DNA of 64,000 nucleotides from Phaeotremella fagi (taxonomy: Eukaryota > Basidiomycota > Tremellomycetes > Tremellales > Phaeotremellaceae), in the NCBI GenBank assembly GCA_001599715.1, contig BCHU01000012.1, positions 434,001 through 498,000 on the forward strand, in the 5' to 3' direction. This document shows, in pieces, positions 46,338 to 58,398 of the stretch (positions within the stretch are counted from its first letter, which is position 1; every line of letters begins with the position of its first letter). The notes beneath the pieces are model-generated. The model saw nothing but the letters and a program-made list of their open reading frames with translations. It was not told the origin of the DNA and did not search any database. The position numbers and the translations under genes were made by a program.

Positions 46338-47116
46338 ATGTCAAACACTCTGTAAGCTCCCCAATTCAACTTCTAGTACATGCAGTGCATTTTGTGACTA
46401 ATCTTTGATCCAATAAATCAAAAGCAATCAAGCTCAAGTCGAATGGCAACCTTTCAAAATCAAATACAATTCAAATCGACTCTCTCAAAAGCTTTTCAAC
46501 ACATTCAACCCAGATCAGAACACTTCCAATCAAAACAACGATAGTCTCATGTTGAAACAGAAAAATCCTCTTATGATCGAGCTGATGCCATCAACAAAAG
46601 GTCGCATCGGACCCTCAAATCGCTCAGAAATATGTTCAACTATCCAGGCCTTTGTTGTCGTCTGTTTGGGTCATCAGATCGATTTCCGTGAGGGGTGCAA
46701 GATGGCTGCTACATTAGCTGCTTGCGTCAGTGCCACTGGGGATGAGAACGATGTCGATACAGTGGCTTTCAAGCGTTTGTCCTGCTTGACAGGGCAATAT
46801 GGGGAGTTAGCTTCACTCACAGATCAACAGAAGACTGTAATGAGTTTGATCAATCTACTCATCTCATCTTATAAAGATCATGCAGACACTTGTTCCAACC
46901 CAGAACAGTGAGTAACATGACTTCTCAGCTACAAATACTACTGACGGTATTTTCAAACTCAGGTTCTGTCAGCTCGCAGACAAGGTTTATCTCTCGATGA
47001 TGCCGTCTGTTTTACGACTTGGAAGAGAAACTAAGAATTGGGGAGGATGGGATGATGATTTCAAAACTTTCATTGGAAGTCAAGTCGAACAGATCAAAGC
47101 TGTTTTGAGTCTTTAG
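46338..47116 (+). CDS. island B orphan family protein, member 2
   Basis: Three exons (46338-46351, 46425-46907, 46963-47116) encode 216 residues. Exon 1 is 14 nt (MSNTL start). Exon 2 reads VEWQPFKIKYNSNRLSQKLF, then NPLMIELMPSTKGRIG, and LTDQQKTVMSLINLL before the phase-2 intron. Exon 3 reads FCQLADKVYLSMMPSVLRLG and WGGWDDDFKTFIGSQV. Member 3 has the same exon lengths, phases and motif order (WDPHYRYNKHRLSPNLF, LFELMPSRP, FCQMADELYSALLPTI, YWDENFKDYV). No signal peptide, membrane span or known domain is visible. The exon 1 model restores a start that the long exon lacks at the right place. Confidence 0.7.
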
Positions 47117-47658
47117 TGGCAGTTTTTGAGAGATGGAGTTAAAGAGGTTGGGATGTTCGAGATCAGACACGACTAGGAAAAATTCTCTGTGTACAGTATG
47201 CAGAATTGAATGAACGGGACGACTTGCAGCTGGAGATGATTACAATGGAACTATTGAGACTTTTACTGCAACTAGGGCTTCGCAGAATTGTCATGTGGCG
47301 GAGTTCTCACTGAAGAAGGCTGCTTCGCCTCGATGATCGAAAGTCTTCATTTATCTCATTTTTCTTTGTATACAACTCTAAGGCTTCCTTATGTGAGAAA
47401 CTGCTCTTGTCTTCAGCTAGTGTGATGTACGATATATGACATACGATATACAATAGACTATGAAACACAATAAAAATGTATAATGACGTGTACTTAATTC
47501 TGACACTCTACTCACAGAGTCAAAGGTACTTTATTCAATCACCTTCCAATAATCTCTTGTTCAATGATTTGAAAGATCACATCCTCCTTGAAGCCTATTC
47601 TCATTGGTTACTCGTAACAGTCTACAAAACAACTATCTAATCTTGGACAAGTGAAAAC

Positions 47659-48457
47659 ATGCCCTACAGACCGTAAGTCTACTACAGCCACGTTCCAAAC
47701 TCTGCACCGATCGCAAGTTGAAAATACTCATTGGATTTTAGAAGCTATTCATGGGATCCCCATTATCGTTACAACAAGCACCGACTCTCCCCAAACTTAT
47801 TCGATGGGTTCCATGCAATGATCCAAATGCCCGACGGTCACGCGGTTGAAAACCTCATCAAAGACAACAATCCCAAACTATTCGAATTGATGCCATCAAG
47901 ACCCATCAAAAATTTTAAGAACAATCGCTCAAGTATGTTAATCGCCATCAGAGCCTTAGTCCTCTGTACCACCGATGAGCCAATCAATACGGAGGTTTAT
48001 GAGATACTTGGAAGTCCTCTAACCACGAGGTTTTCCCTTTCAAAACATTTCGATCACCAGGCTTCTTCCCTTCTGTTCAAATTTCGAGAGAGATACGGTC
48101 TATCTTTTCAAGCAACGGATGATCAACTCATGATACTCAAGTTGGCTATTGTATTGAATACCTCGCTTGAAGATGCCAATAAGATTGTTCCCAACATTAA
48201 CCCGGAGAGGTGAGTAGTCATAGTCATATTATTTATTATGAGGCTGTTGCATTCCTCATTTACTCACTTGATATCGTAGGTTCTGTCAAATGGCAGATGA
48301 ACTCTATTCAGCCCTCTTACCGACGATTCTAATTGTAGAAAGAGCCGATGATGAGAACGAGGAATATTGGGACGAGAATTTCAAAGATTACGTTCGGGCT
48401 AAATTGCCAAAAATCAGCAAGTTCCTTGAAGATTTCGAATTAACTCCTGTTCTGTAA
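47659..48457 (+). CDS. island B orphan family protein, member 3
   Basis: Three exons (47659-47672, 47742-48209, 48280-48457) encode 219 residues. The 14-nt exon 1 gives MPYRP and joins SYSWDPHYRYNKHRLSP. The remaining motifs are LFELMPSRPIKNFKNNRSSM, LVLCTTDEPINTEVY, TDDQLMILKLAIVLNTSL, then after the second intron FCQMADELYSALLPTILIVE and DENFKDYVRAKLPKISKFL. The gene is the clearest match to member 2. It is mostly helical by composition and likely soluble. About 540 bp without a gene precede it (47117-47658). Function is unknown. Confidence 0.72.
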
Positions 48458-48778
48458 TCAAGTAGAGTCTAAAGGAGGTGGAATGTTTTGTTCTATTTTA
48501 TGTACTTACAGTTAGTTATCCACGCCAAATTACAATTTAGAGTACAAGTAAGCACCCAAAATAACTGCCACTCTCGAGTCAAAAGCCAATCTGATAAGTA
48601 ATACAACTTTTTTACGCGGCCAATCGGCACTTTAACACTTAAGAGGGCGAAAATTAATACATCCTCTTATCAGAAGTTATTCATCATCTCATCTCTTCAT
48701 ACAAAGAAGCATCCCAAAAAGATAGTCGAGGTATAGAACAACCTGTCAAAGACCTACGAAAAGATCTATCAAAACACC

Positions 48779-50539
48779 ATGAACCCCCTTCGTCCCCTTC
48801 TACGATCTACCCTCGCCACCACTCGATCTCTCTCCCTACCCTCAACTTCCGTTGCTAGATTATCAAGAAGAACTTTAGTGACCCCAACATCCCCTATCTC
48901 AGCTAGTGTCTCCAACGTCAATGTCGAACAGAGAATAAGAGAAGATCCAGGTGAAGTCGATGAAGGTGATCTTATCGCTGGTGAGAGTGAAAGTGGGAAA
49001 GGTTAGTCAGCATGTTTTTATCTGGAATAACCATTGAATATTAATGTTATATAGAAATGTTTGGATTCAAATTGAACCCCGTTGCTACTAAAACTGGTGG
49101 AAATGCTAAATCAGAAGGAAGACCTATTTATCTTGATATGCAGGTAGGTTTTGGGGTCTTGTTTGAATGATAGTTTTCAACCTCTAATGTCTTCTAGGCA
49201 ACAACTCCAATGGACCCAAGAGTACTCGATAAAATGTTACCATATTTCACTAATCAATTCGGTAACCCTCATTCAAGAACTCATGCCTACGGTTGGGAAG
49301 CGGAAGCAGGTGTCGACGAAGCTAGAGAACATGTCGCTTCACTTGTTGGTGCTCAACCTAAAGATATCGTTTTCACAAGTGGAGCGACGGAAAGTAATAA
49401 CATGATCGTTAAAGGTATCGCCAAATTTTATGGAACAAAGAGAAAGCATATTATCACTACTCAGACTGTATGTTTTAGAAGTTAGGCTGTACTGATATTT
49501 CAGGAACATAAATGTGTACTTGACTCCTGTCGACATCTCTCTACTCAAGGGTTTGAGGTGACCTATCTCCCAGTTTTACCATCTGGATTGATCTCTCTAT
49601 CAGAACTCAAAGCAGCTCTTCGACCCGATACATCATTAGTCTCAATCATGGCAGTCAACAATGAAATCGGAGTCATCCAACCATTAGCAGAAATATCGCA
49701 AACAATCAAAGATTACGCTAAAGAGAACAAAACACCTAAAGCCTTTTTCCACACGGACGCAGCTCAAGCAGTTGGAAAAATCCCAATAGACGTTGAAGCG
49801 ATGGGAATTGATGCGATGTCAATCTCAGCTCATAAGATATACGGACCCAAAGGTGTTGGAGCGGCATATGTCAGACGTAGACCAAGAGTCAGACTTGAAC
49901 CTCTCATCCATGGTGGTGGTCAAGAACGTGGTTTACGATCCGGAACCGTCCCAGCAAGTTTAGTCGTTGGTTTAGGAGAAGCTTGTAAAATCGCTAAAAA
50001 AGAAATGAAAGCTGATCACGAAAGAATTTCAATGTTGGCCGATAGATTGATCAACGGTATTACATCTGAGGTGGAACAGATTGTTAGGAACGGTGATCCA
50101 TCCGGTTATCCTGGTTGTATCAATTTGTCATTCTCTTATGTCGAGGGTGAATCTTTACTTATGGCTTTGAAGGTGGGTCCAAAGTGTATCAGTCATATGA
50201 GAGCGTTTACTTACACCTAATAGGATATCGCTTTATCATCAGGTTCAGCTTGTACTTCAGCGTCTCTAGAACCTTCATACGTTCTAAGAGCTTTAGGAGC
50301 AGCTGAAGATATGGCACATTCATCACTTCGATTCGGTATCGGTCGATTCACAACTGAAGCAGAGATCGATCTTGTCGTTAAAAGAATCATTGCCGTGGTG
50401 ACTAAATTGAGAGATATGAGTCCGTTATGGGAAATGGTTCAAGAGGGTATTGACATCAGTAAAATCGAGTGGAGTCAGTGAGTAGCTGTTCTCTCTTGTT
50501 CTCGTTATCGGATAGAACCTGATCATGGTTAGACATTAA
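48779..50539 (+). CDS. NFS1: mitochondrial cysteine desulfurase NFS1
   Basis: Nfs1 is the PLP enzyme that supplies sulfur for iron-sulfur clusters and tRNA thiolation. The first 35 residues ([20 protein letters not shown] onward) are Arg/Ser-rich, a mitochondrial transit peptide. The catalytic part begins [20 protein letters not shown] and includes [66 protein letters not shown] and [13 protein letters not shown] with the PLP lysine. It goes on to the [16 protein letters not shown] stretch and [17 protein letters not shown] with the active-site Cys. A last intron (50478-50532) joins IEWS-Q to QH-stop logic: splicing gives the conserved ending EWSQH, while reading through gives EWSQ and a stop. 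I therefore end the gene at 50539. Confidence 0.95.
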
Positions 50540-50747
50540 TCGATTTGTTTTTCGTTTATATTTTGGGGTGATGGATGGGTGGTCAGTGATTGAAGTCTGA
50601 GTGTCTGAGATTGCAGATAGTATGGCAATGTATTCAATAATATGATATATATCCTACACATAAGAGATTAAGATGTGCACTGAATCTCACAATAAATCGG
50701 TCTGGGTATAGCGAAACATCTGGTATACACCCTCTCTCCCTGTTGCA

Positions 50748-51440
50748 TTAAGCTTTCTCAACCTCCCTCTCCAAAACAGCTTCAATAGCAGAAACCAAAT
50801 TATCTTTAATCGCAGGTTGAACCATTTCTAATATAATCATCAACGAAACGTTTCTCATTGAGATGTGAAATCAAAGATCATTTAACGTACCCCTAGCTTT
50901 CGGTGTTATCTCTTGAATCAAAAGATTTAAATTTGGTGTCGATTGATTACGTGCCCTTTCTGTTGTTTTTTTTTTCTTCAGTATTGGGGGAAGATTGGGA
51001 GTGGGCGGGTTGAGACACTCACCTTTCGCGTAATCTTTTAGATCGTCCTCCCAGCCTGATTCTGATAAGGATGATTTCAGTAGATTCGATATTCTACTGT
51101 ATGTGTTAGTTTGTATTTCATTGTTGGTCGAAAGAAATGAATTTGAGTGGTTGAAAAGATGGTGAAGAAGAGATTATGATTGTGGGAATGATAATGAAAG
51201 TAAGGGGTTGATATTGGAGATGAAAGATTTCCATAGACTCGATAGTTCAGTTCCGACAAGGAAGACTGTTGTATGAGGAACATCCCTCCAAGTCAAATCG
51301 AAGAGATGAAGAGAAAAACACGATATTATCCAAAAGAAATCTTCGACTTACCTGTCCCAATCCCCAGTTTCTATTAATCTAGATTTGATCTGATTCATTA
51401 GCTCCGCTTCCTCTTGTGATGGTTTAGTAGAAGCTGTCAT
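50748..51440 (-). CDS. SUS1: SUS1/ENY2, SAGA and TREX-2 subunit
   Basis: Sus1 belongs to the SAGA deubiquitinase module and the TREX-2 mRNA-export complex. Four small exons (51440-51352, 51093-51023, 50959-50891, 50827-50748) encode 102 residues. The protein reads AELMNQIKSRLIETGDWDRI, then SNLLKSSLSESGWEDDLKDY, the KERARNQS segment, LIQEITPKARE and the end IKDNLVSAIEAVLEREVEKA, the usual Sus1 helix pattern and length. The first intron is 258 nt, several times the local norm. It contains an open frame that I treat as a shadow. The frame sums exactly to 309 nt with stop. Confidence 0.88.
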
Positions 51441-51755
51441 TTTGGTGTTGGATATAAGAGAAAGATAAATTAATGTATTTTTGTAGATGATAGGTAAAGA
51501 GAATTGTTATCGGCTCATTACGTTATTACGTTATCCGATTTGACATTGTTACCGTCTGGTATGGTACTTGTGGTATGATCTACTCAACGATCCATTGCAT
51601 GCATCTTTGCTCGTACGTGTACATGCTCAATTACAGAATAGCTCTATGAGATTATTGATTTTTAGATATTTTTATTTATTCAACAAGGTCTAATAATGAT
51701 GCGAATTTCTTTCCCTCAAGATGTTTTTGCACCTCCATATTTTCTTTCAAACCCC

Positions 51756-54085
51756 CTATAACCTTCCAAACACCAATCCGATAACCACGTAAGCTAAGGT
51801 CAATCTTTATATCACATCAGTACCATCTTTACCAAACGATGATGGAAGAATGACTTACGGCGGAGTCAACACTGCATAGGACCATGTAATCGTTTTTGAA
51901 ATCAATCTTTCAAACGCATCACCCGAAGCTGCTTGGGTTATCTGAGCCAAAGTCAAAGCAGGTGGCTAAAACATCGAATCAGTCAAGAGTCATAACAAAG
52001 AAGACCTCCACTCACAGAAGAAACCAAAAGCACTGCAGCCAAGATGAAAACTGGATCTTCGGCCGCTTCGAATAAATCGAAACGAGCAATCAACGCCAGG
52101 ATGGGTAACATCAACATTGGAACGATGAACATTCTGCTGACGACTGCTACGAAGACTGCTTTGTTCTCTCCGGGATAAGCGTTGGATTTGGGTCGATGAG
52201 CGAAAGCACGTAGTTTACGCTCGAAATAACCTCCTTGTTTTGATCTTTGACCGTTGGTGAGATTATCGGTTGTTTTTGGGAGCGATGATGCGGGAGCTGG
52301 TGGACTGTAGAAGAATGCACCGAGTACTACTAATGTTACGGGAACTATATGATGGTCAATAGGTTGTTTGCAAGTCGAGACGTAGGAGCGGAAACCTACT
52401 TGAACACTGTCCTGCCCCTTTGATAGCTTGCTCGAAAGGTTTGATGTGGCTCATGAAATGTTGCAGAGGCGGTATCATGGCGATGAATATCGACAACAAA
52501 GCGGCGTACATCGGAACTGTCATGAATGCGTTGACAGCCTTAAGAACACTTTTAGCTTTCGTTTTGATTTTTAGTAGAGCCGCTCGATATCTGGTATGGG
52601 GTGGAGCTAATGTTCGACGACGAATCGATGGAGTTGCGAGATCTCCCTAAGAGATCGTCAATATTGGTTAGAACTCTTAAATTAGATCGACAACCCACCC
52701 ATTCCTCGTCCTCAGCATCCTCATCACTACTAGATTCATCTTCCTGATCAATCAACTCCAATCGCTGAGTTTTAGCATATTCCGGTAATCCCCAAAATTC
52801 TCTTCCGCTTTCTGTACGAGTTGGTGGTCTTCTACTTTGACTGCTGTTAGCGGATCCTCGACGTGCCATTGGTGGTGCTTCCAGTGTTATTTGTCTACCT
52901 CTACCGGTTGGATGGAGGGAATGAGCTGATCCAGGTCCAGATGTCCATGGTATGGAGGGTGTTGGAGATCCATCCCTTGTTCTTGACCTTTCGACTTCGT
53001 CTCTCTCATCTCGACTCATTTGGCGATCTGAGCTGAAGAACGGATCAGTCTCTTGAGCTGCAGGATGAGGTACGAGGGGTTCAGGGGAATTGATCTGTGG
53101 ATCGGTGAAATCTGCTTGAGGGTGAAGGGCTGACTTGACATCGGGCTCGTCGTCGTCGGCTTGTGATAGCAGTTTAACACCCCATGACCAACGAAGCTGT
53201 AGGAGTTAGCACCTGAGGAACTTTTACACTCACCATCATCCCTAATGTCGAGTAGAGAACCAAATAGGTTAAGGCTCGTCCAAGCATTTGATCCTTATCA
53301 TCATCGTCACCCCACTTCAAACCTGGGACCTCAACGACGAGTGACTAAGAAGAGGGTAGGTCTCAGTGGATGATTGAATGGAGTGCCAATTACCTACCTG
53401 AATGAGAGCAATTGGAAGAGAGTTGCTATTGGTATTGTTTAGTCCAACGATGTAAATAGTAGGAATTTGACAAGCATTACCTGTTTTGGAACATCGCAGC
53501 ACAGATTGCAAAAGATCTGGGTAACGTTAGAGAAACGACATCACACGTAGAAGACATCTACTCACTGTTGGGATCTCTTCAATTTGAAAACTTTTGATAA
53601 CGACCAAGCCACAGCAGCGGACAAACCAGTGATGATGACGAATCTGATACGATTGTTAGCGTTGCATGAAAAGATGAACGTACCCCAAAGGTATGATCCA
53701 CATCTCCTTCAGTTTCGCTGGAGTAAGAGAGAATGCCACCTGGTGACTATGTCAGTTCATCGATGATTACAAATGTGTTCAACTGACTTTTGAGAATAGC
53801 AATGCCGGAGTAAAAAGTGAGACATTGATGACGTTCAATTTTCTTTGGGTTGCTTTATCCGTCACACCAGCTCTTGACAGGATATATCCCGCCAAACATA
53901 GTAAGAAAACTTCTATCACGGACTCAGAAGAGAATCAGCCGGTGTTTGGTGAAGAATGAATGATTGACTTACTTCGAAAACTGTGACGAGTAATACCTTG
54001 ACTGCGGGAAGAGTTCTGCGGTCAGAATACAGCTCGGAGAGGTATAAGAAGGGGAGAACATACTTGGGACTGCGTCCTCACTCAT
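51756..54085 (-). CDS. PIN-like auxin efflux carrier family membrane transporter
   Basis: The Mem_trans/AEC family exports organic anions, and yeast relatives are Ecm3-like ER or plasma membrane proteins. After MSEDAVPIKVLLVTVFEV the first spans read VFLLCLAGYILSRAGVTD and LFTPALLFSKVAFSLTP, typical of the family's N-terminal half. FQNSNSLPIALIQSLVVEVP carries the conserved Asn-x-x-x-Pro. A long Ser/Glu-rich cytosolic loop (about 52650-53130) separates the two halves. The C-terminal half includes VPMYAALLSIFIAMIP, RMFIVPMLMLPILALIA, VSSPPALTLAQITQAA and ends VLTPPLTLAYVVIGLVFGRL. About ten spans and some 600 residues fit the fungal subfamily. Substrate is unknown. Many introns are needed. Confidence 0.85.
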
Positions 54086-54367
54086 TTTAGTTGATATTCT
54101 ACTTAAGTCTTTATATGATATGTATAATGAGATGGTAAAAGTGAAAAGAGAGATAAGATAAGAATTTGATGAATTGGACACAGCATGACGATGTCAATTT
54201 AACTTTACGTAAGTGTTAATTTCCAGTGGTTGTAGTCAGGCACGGGAGGTGTTTCAACTAATAAAGTTCAATTTCATCCTTCTTCTTCATGTCTTTTTCC
54301 TCTCTTCTCTAGGTTACGCTGTTCAACAATCAACCACCTCAAAGCTTCTCAAATTCTATCGTCAAAA

Positions 54368-56746
54368 ATGACGGTAGATATACCCAAAACACCTCCAATC
54401 GCTTCTCCTGCTCTCGTTGACACTAAATCAATGCTCGCTCGAAAATTCGAACCAAAATCAAAAGACGGTTACGAGCATGTTATTGATGGCTATATCAGAT
54501 ATACTGATGTTATCTTTGAATGGCATAAGAAACTAAACCCTTGGCAGGTATGCTGTCTTCTGTTTGCGGTATGGAAACATTTCAGCTTATTCAACAGTTA
54601 AACGCCTTAAAGGGTTTGATTCATATCAACGCCCTAATTCATCCTGATCATCCTCTTCGTCTACCTGGTGATGAACATTTCCACATTTTCGTTGGTATGT
54701 AATTATTAAATATAAGATGACCTTTCTGAAACTTCTACAGGAACCACTCCTACTGGCAATCAAAAGCTATTGTTCTCGCTCTCACAGATTGAATACCTTC
54801 GATATTACATCCACGAGACTAAACTCGCTAATCCCAAACACGTGTATGAGATGACACGACATAAAACTGAAGCACAAGATGAAATCGATCCTTCCGTTTT
54901 CGAGGATATAGACGAATGGATCCCCCTACCAGATTCAATCATACCAGGAGATACATTTGCTCACATTGTAAGTGGCTTCAGTTGAAATTTATCTCAGTAC
55001 TTACAAAAACTAGGATCCCGTTCCTCTTACATGCAAGAAGGACGCTGATAGGTTATTGAAGCTGTGCAAAAAAAATACTTTCCAAATCAGTAACCCCATA
55101 ACTCAAGCTGAGATCGATCGTGAAGCCGCCAAGATTGACAATCTCACTGAAGGACCTGGGTTGAGGAAAGGACCTCCTAGAAGAGACAGTAGGGGCATGA
55201 AGGACTTCAACCGAGAAGATGATGTCTCAAACGGCACCGGATGGGGTGGTTTTCCGTTACATAAAAGTACTTCAGACGAAAAGAATTCAGCGAATGGTAG
55301 GTTTTCTATCGGTCTCCGATTATGACTTTTCTAATCATCTGTGGAGTAGCCAATACCACTGAAGACTCGACTGATACCAATCCAAACGAGGGCCAAATTG
55401 TAACCAGCGAAAACGCTGATGCTGGTGATCTGATGGATGTTCTCGATGCAGTCAAGTCTCAAGTTATCAACTCATCACCTGACATCGAAGATCCCCTCAA
55501 GTATCAAGAGCACGCGACCAGAGCGTTGTATCTAGCTTCTCAGGGTGGTATTGTGGGATTGAACGATATCAAGGATAAGAATCCAGAAGAGAAACGAGGC
55601 AGGAGTTTGTTCTTATCTCTGGAAATGAAAACCTCAGAAGGATCGGTTGGTGAGGTTGGGTGGGCGGCGATTTGGTTTCAAAATATCATGAACGATGATG
55701 GATCTAAATCGTTCAAGGTCGAAGAAGGAAGAGATCAAGGTCATTGGATGTACGTCGTCTTTTGCGTTTGAGTGGCTTTCGCTTACGTGCCAGTGTCCAA
55801 AACGAGCAAGAGAATAAAGCAGCCACCAGTGGTTTGCCTTATCATTTTGGGGACTCTCTTCCTATCTCTAAGAGCGATTTGAAATCGACCCTGGTCCGGA
55901 ACATAATCAATCTAGCCAAGAGAGCCGGTGGAGGTCATATTTGTTAGTCTACCACACATTGCGAGTTGTCTTTTTCTAACATCATCGTAGTTGTAATCGT
56001 CAACTCAACATCCGAAGCTGTTGGACAATTACAACAAATAGGTTTGAACATCGATAATTGGCTCGTTGAATTCGAACCCGAAGATTGGGAATTTCCAACC
56101 TATCATGCAGAACAAGGCATTGGTAAAACCTCTTTGATCGTACGTATCCAACGCTGTACAATACCTTTATCGCTCATAATCTCGTAGGACATGTCAATCT
56201 TCTTCAATTACCTAAGTCCATCGTCCGATTTAGAGAAGATCGGAGAAATTCTGTTTGGTCAAGACAAAGAGATGAATGACCCTGGAAATTCTGGTAATTC
56301 GGCTGTGGTAGGTAGTCTTTTCTTTCACAGAACTTTGCTGAATAGCTAATCAAACTTTACCCTAGTATTTACTGGAGTGCTTCATTCGCAGTAAGTACTA
56401 TGAAACCTCTAGCTAGCAACTCAGCTGACATTCATGGGAACCAGTCGCCACAGGGGGCTCAATGGACGATCTACGCCAATCACCGAATGATTCCATCCAA
56501 TCTGTTATCCCTCAAACCCCGATTACGGATGACCTTTCAGTTGAAGTTGCAGAAGACCCAGATGCTCAAGAACAAATCAAAAGATTCCGTGAAACAGCTG
56601 AATTTCTGAAGAAACTCCAAAAGTCTAGCTTTTCAGGACCAGGGGATGATCTAAATGAATGGGAGGATGATGAGGAAGATGAGGAAGATTGCATTGGAGG
56701 TGTCTATTATGAGAATGAAGAGGGATTGGTTGTGCAATATGATTAG
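54368..56746 (+). CDS. unrecognised conserved-looking protein, multi-exon
   Basis: At least ten exons join in frame into about 650 residues. The protein begins MTVDIPKTPPIASPALVDTK and reads YEHVIDGYIRYTDVIFEWHK, LNALKGLIHINALIHPDHPL, FSLSQIEYLRYYIHETKLAN and IDEWIPLPDSIIPGDTFAHI. It then has a Gly/Arg-rich patch, GGGHIFVIVNSTSEAVGQLQ and LVEFEPEDWEFPTYHAEQ. The C-terminus is acidic (EWEDDEEDEEDC) and ends EEGLVVQYD. I considered Ecdysoneless/Sgt1 but see none of its conserved core. No signal peptide, membrane span or enzyme motif is evident. It is divergent from the AEC transporter, about 280 bp apart. The many frame-keeping introns support a real gene. Confidence 0.7.
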
Positions 56747-57000
56747 TGATTTATGGGTGTATCTGAGATATGTTTACGATGAGAAGGAGAAGATTCAGTT
56801 GTATATACCAAGCATTAATTATCTCATTGATTTGAATCGACTGCTTATGTATTTATATATTGAGAATGTGCATGGAACTTCATTACAATTCCCTTTACCA
56901 AAAAAGCTAAGTAGCCCAATTGTCCTTCAATGTACATACAAGACATAGTATAGAGTATACAGAACACTATCCGAGACCAATTTATAGTGACCGATGAGAA

Positions 57001-58035
57001 TCAGACGTAGAACACCTTCCTGCGAAGAGTGTGAACCTGTTTCTGACTTTCTTCCACCTGTTGACCAATACCGTTCCGTTGCTCCATTTCGATATCGATC
57101 CCGTTCCCCTGACCTTGCCGAGGTGCTTGAAAGCTGAGAGTTATTCGACCGTATTCACCATCCTCCCAAATTCTCATATAAATTTTACGATTAGCCACCG
57201 GTGTTGTTCTCCACAAAACGAAAGATTCGAGATCACCACTTGAGAGACCGTCTAAAGAGTCTATTAAATCCGAATCGAACGTTGAAGCCAGCATCAAACA
57301 ATCTGGTGGATGAAGCGAGAAATTCTTGCTTTTCAAAATACAATACGAGTAATAGATTGTACCAGCAATCAAACCGATGTGATTGGTTAAAGTCAAAAAT
57401 GAGACAGTTGCTGAAACCCCAGTTGACACGAATTGGATGGAATCGTTATGAATTTTATAGGAGAAACATAAGCCCGTGAGACCAGCGATAAAGGCTCTTG
57501 CGATCGTTAGGAGTATTTGAAAGAAGAACGGATGACGTAAAAATCTTCCTGTCGATAGTATCCAGATATTGTATAAACCACTATTCAACCAGATTCTACG
57601 TTCCATAAACGCGTTCAATGGTTTACCAACAGTTTTTAATCTAGTGCCTTCCATTGCATCTAATCCCATAGTGGCCACGGTGATCGAAAGATTTTGAGCG
57701 ACATGACCTAAAACACTCAAAAGTATCGCGAGAATCGAAGGAATCATTGCATACATCCAACCATCCGGTCCGTTGACGTCAACACCTAAATGAATGTGAA
57801 AAGATACTGGTACACCTGTCGATTGTTGTCTGAGATAAACGTAAATACCAAGAGCTCCAACTGATCCGTATATCAATATCGTGATTAGTGTAAGGATGAT
57901 GACGATTGTGACACTCTTTTTTCTTTGTGGTCCGTAAGTTCCGATAGCGAAGAAATTTTTATCGGTCGGGATGTATGGGTAGCGACCACCAAAATATGGT
58001 CTATCATCGGTAACCAAAGGTCTGTCCCAAGTCAT
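57001..58035 (-). CDS. unrecognised polytopic membrane protein
   Basis: A single-exon frame of 344 residues has a soluble start (MTWDRPLVTDDRPYFGGRYP) and then five to seven hydrophobic segments. These lie around VTIVIILTLITILIYGSVGA, YAMIPSILAILLSVLGHVA, FFFQILLTIARAFIAGLTG, VSATVSFLTLTNHIGLIAG and TIYYSYCIL. A C-terminal cytosolic tail ends KQVHTLRRKVFYV. I recognise no family. It lacks introns although neighbours to the left are intron-rich. Basidiomycete genomes often carry such orphan membrane proteins. Confidence 0.7.
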   Translation of the reverse strand: MTWDRPLVTDDRPYFGGRYPYIPTDKNFFAIGTYGPQRKKSVTIVIILTLITILIYGSVGALGIYVYLRQQSTGVPVSFHIHLGVDVNGPDGWMYAMIPSILAILLSVLGHVAQNLSITVATMGLDAMEGTRLKTVGKPLNAFMERRIWLNSGLYNIWILSTGRFLRHPFFFQILLTIARAFIAGLTGLCFSYKIHNDSIQFVSTGVSATVSFLTLTNHIGLIAGTIYYSYCILKSKNFSLHPPDCLMLASTFDSDLIDSLDGLSSGDLESFVLWRTTPVANRKIYMRIWEDGEYGRITLSFQAPRQGQGNGIDIEMEQRNGIGQQVEESQKQVHTLRRKVFYV

Positions 58036-58398
58036 CGTAGCATTTAATTAGTTATGGGGAAGTTGTGAGATCAAACATCAAAGATCCAGATCCAAAGGAT
58101 CTACAGTACTTACAATCAGAAACGAATCAAATGTGGCAAAACTCTATAGCCACTATTCACAACTCGGTAATGAATACAATGAGATGTCTTGCTTTTAAAA
58201 GCATATTCTGCAAGAACTTTAGGAAAACGGCAATTCATTAAGATCGGTAAATTGATTTTGAAGAAAACTTCGATCGAAGGTATTTGTCATCGCTTCAAGA
58301 AGGCTTATCTTACTTCTAGAGGTCTTACTTGGGTGAGCTGAGACGGTACCTATGAAACTTCGTCAACAACAGCAGTTATCTTTACAACTATCGATAAA

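Noticed and set aside
51077..51283. Separate reverse-strand gene of 68 codons
   Set aside because: It lies almost wholly within the first SUS1 intron and shows no conserved features.
54368..56746. Ecdysoneless/Sgt1 homologue
   Set aside because: The acidic C-terminus was suggestive, but the conserved core motifs of that family are not present.
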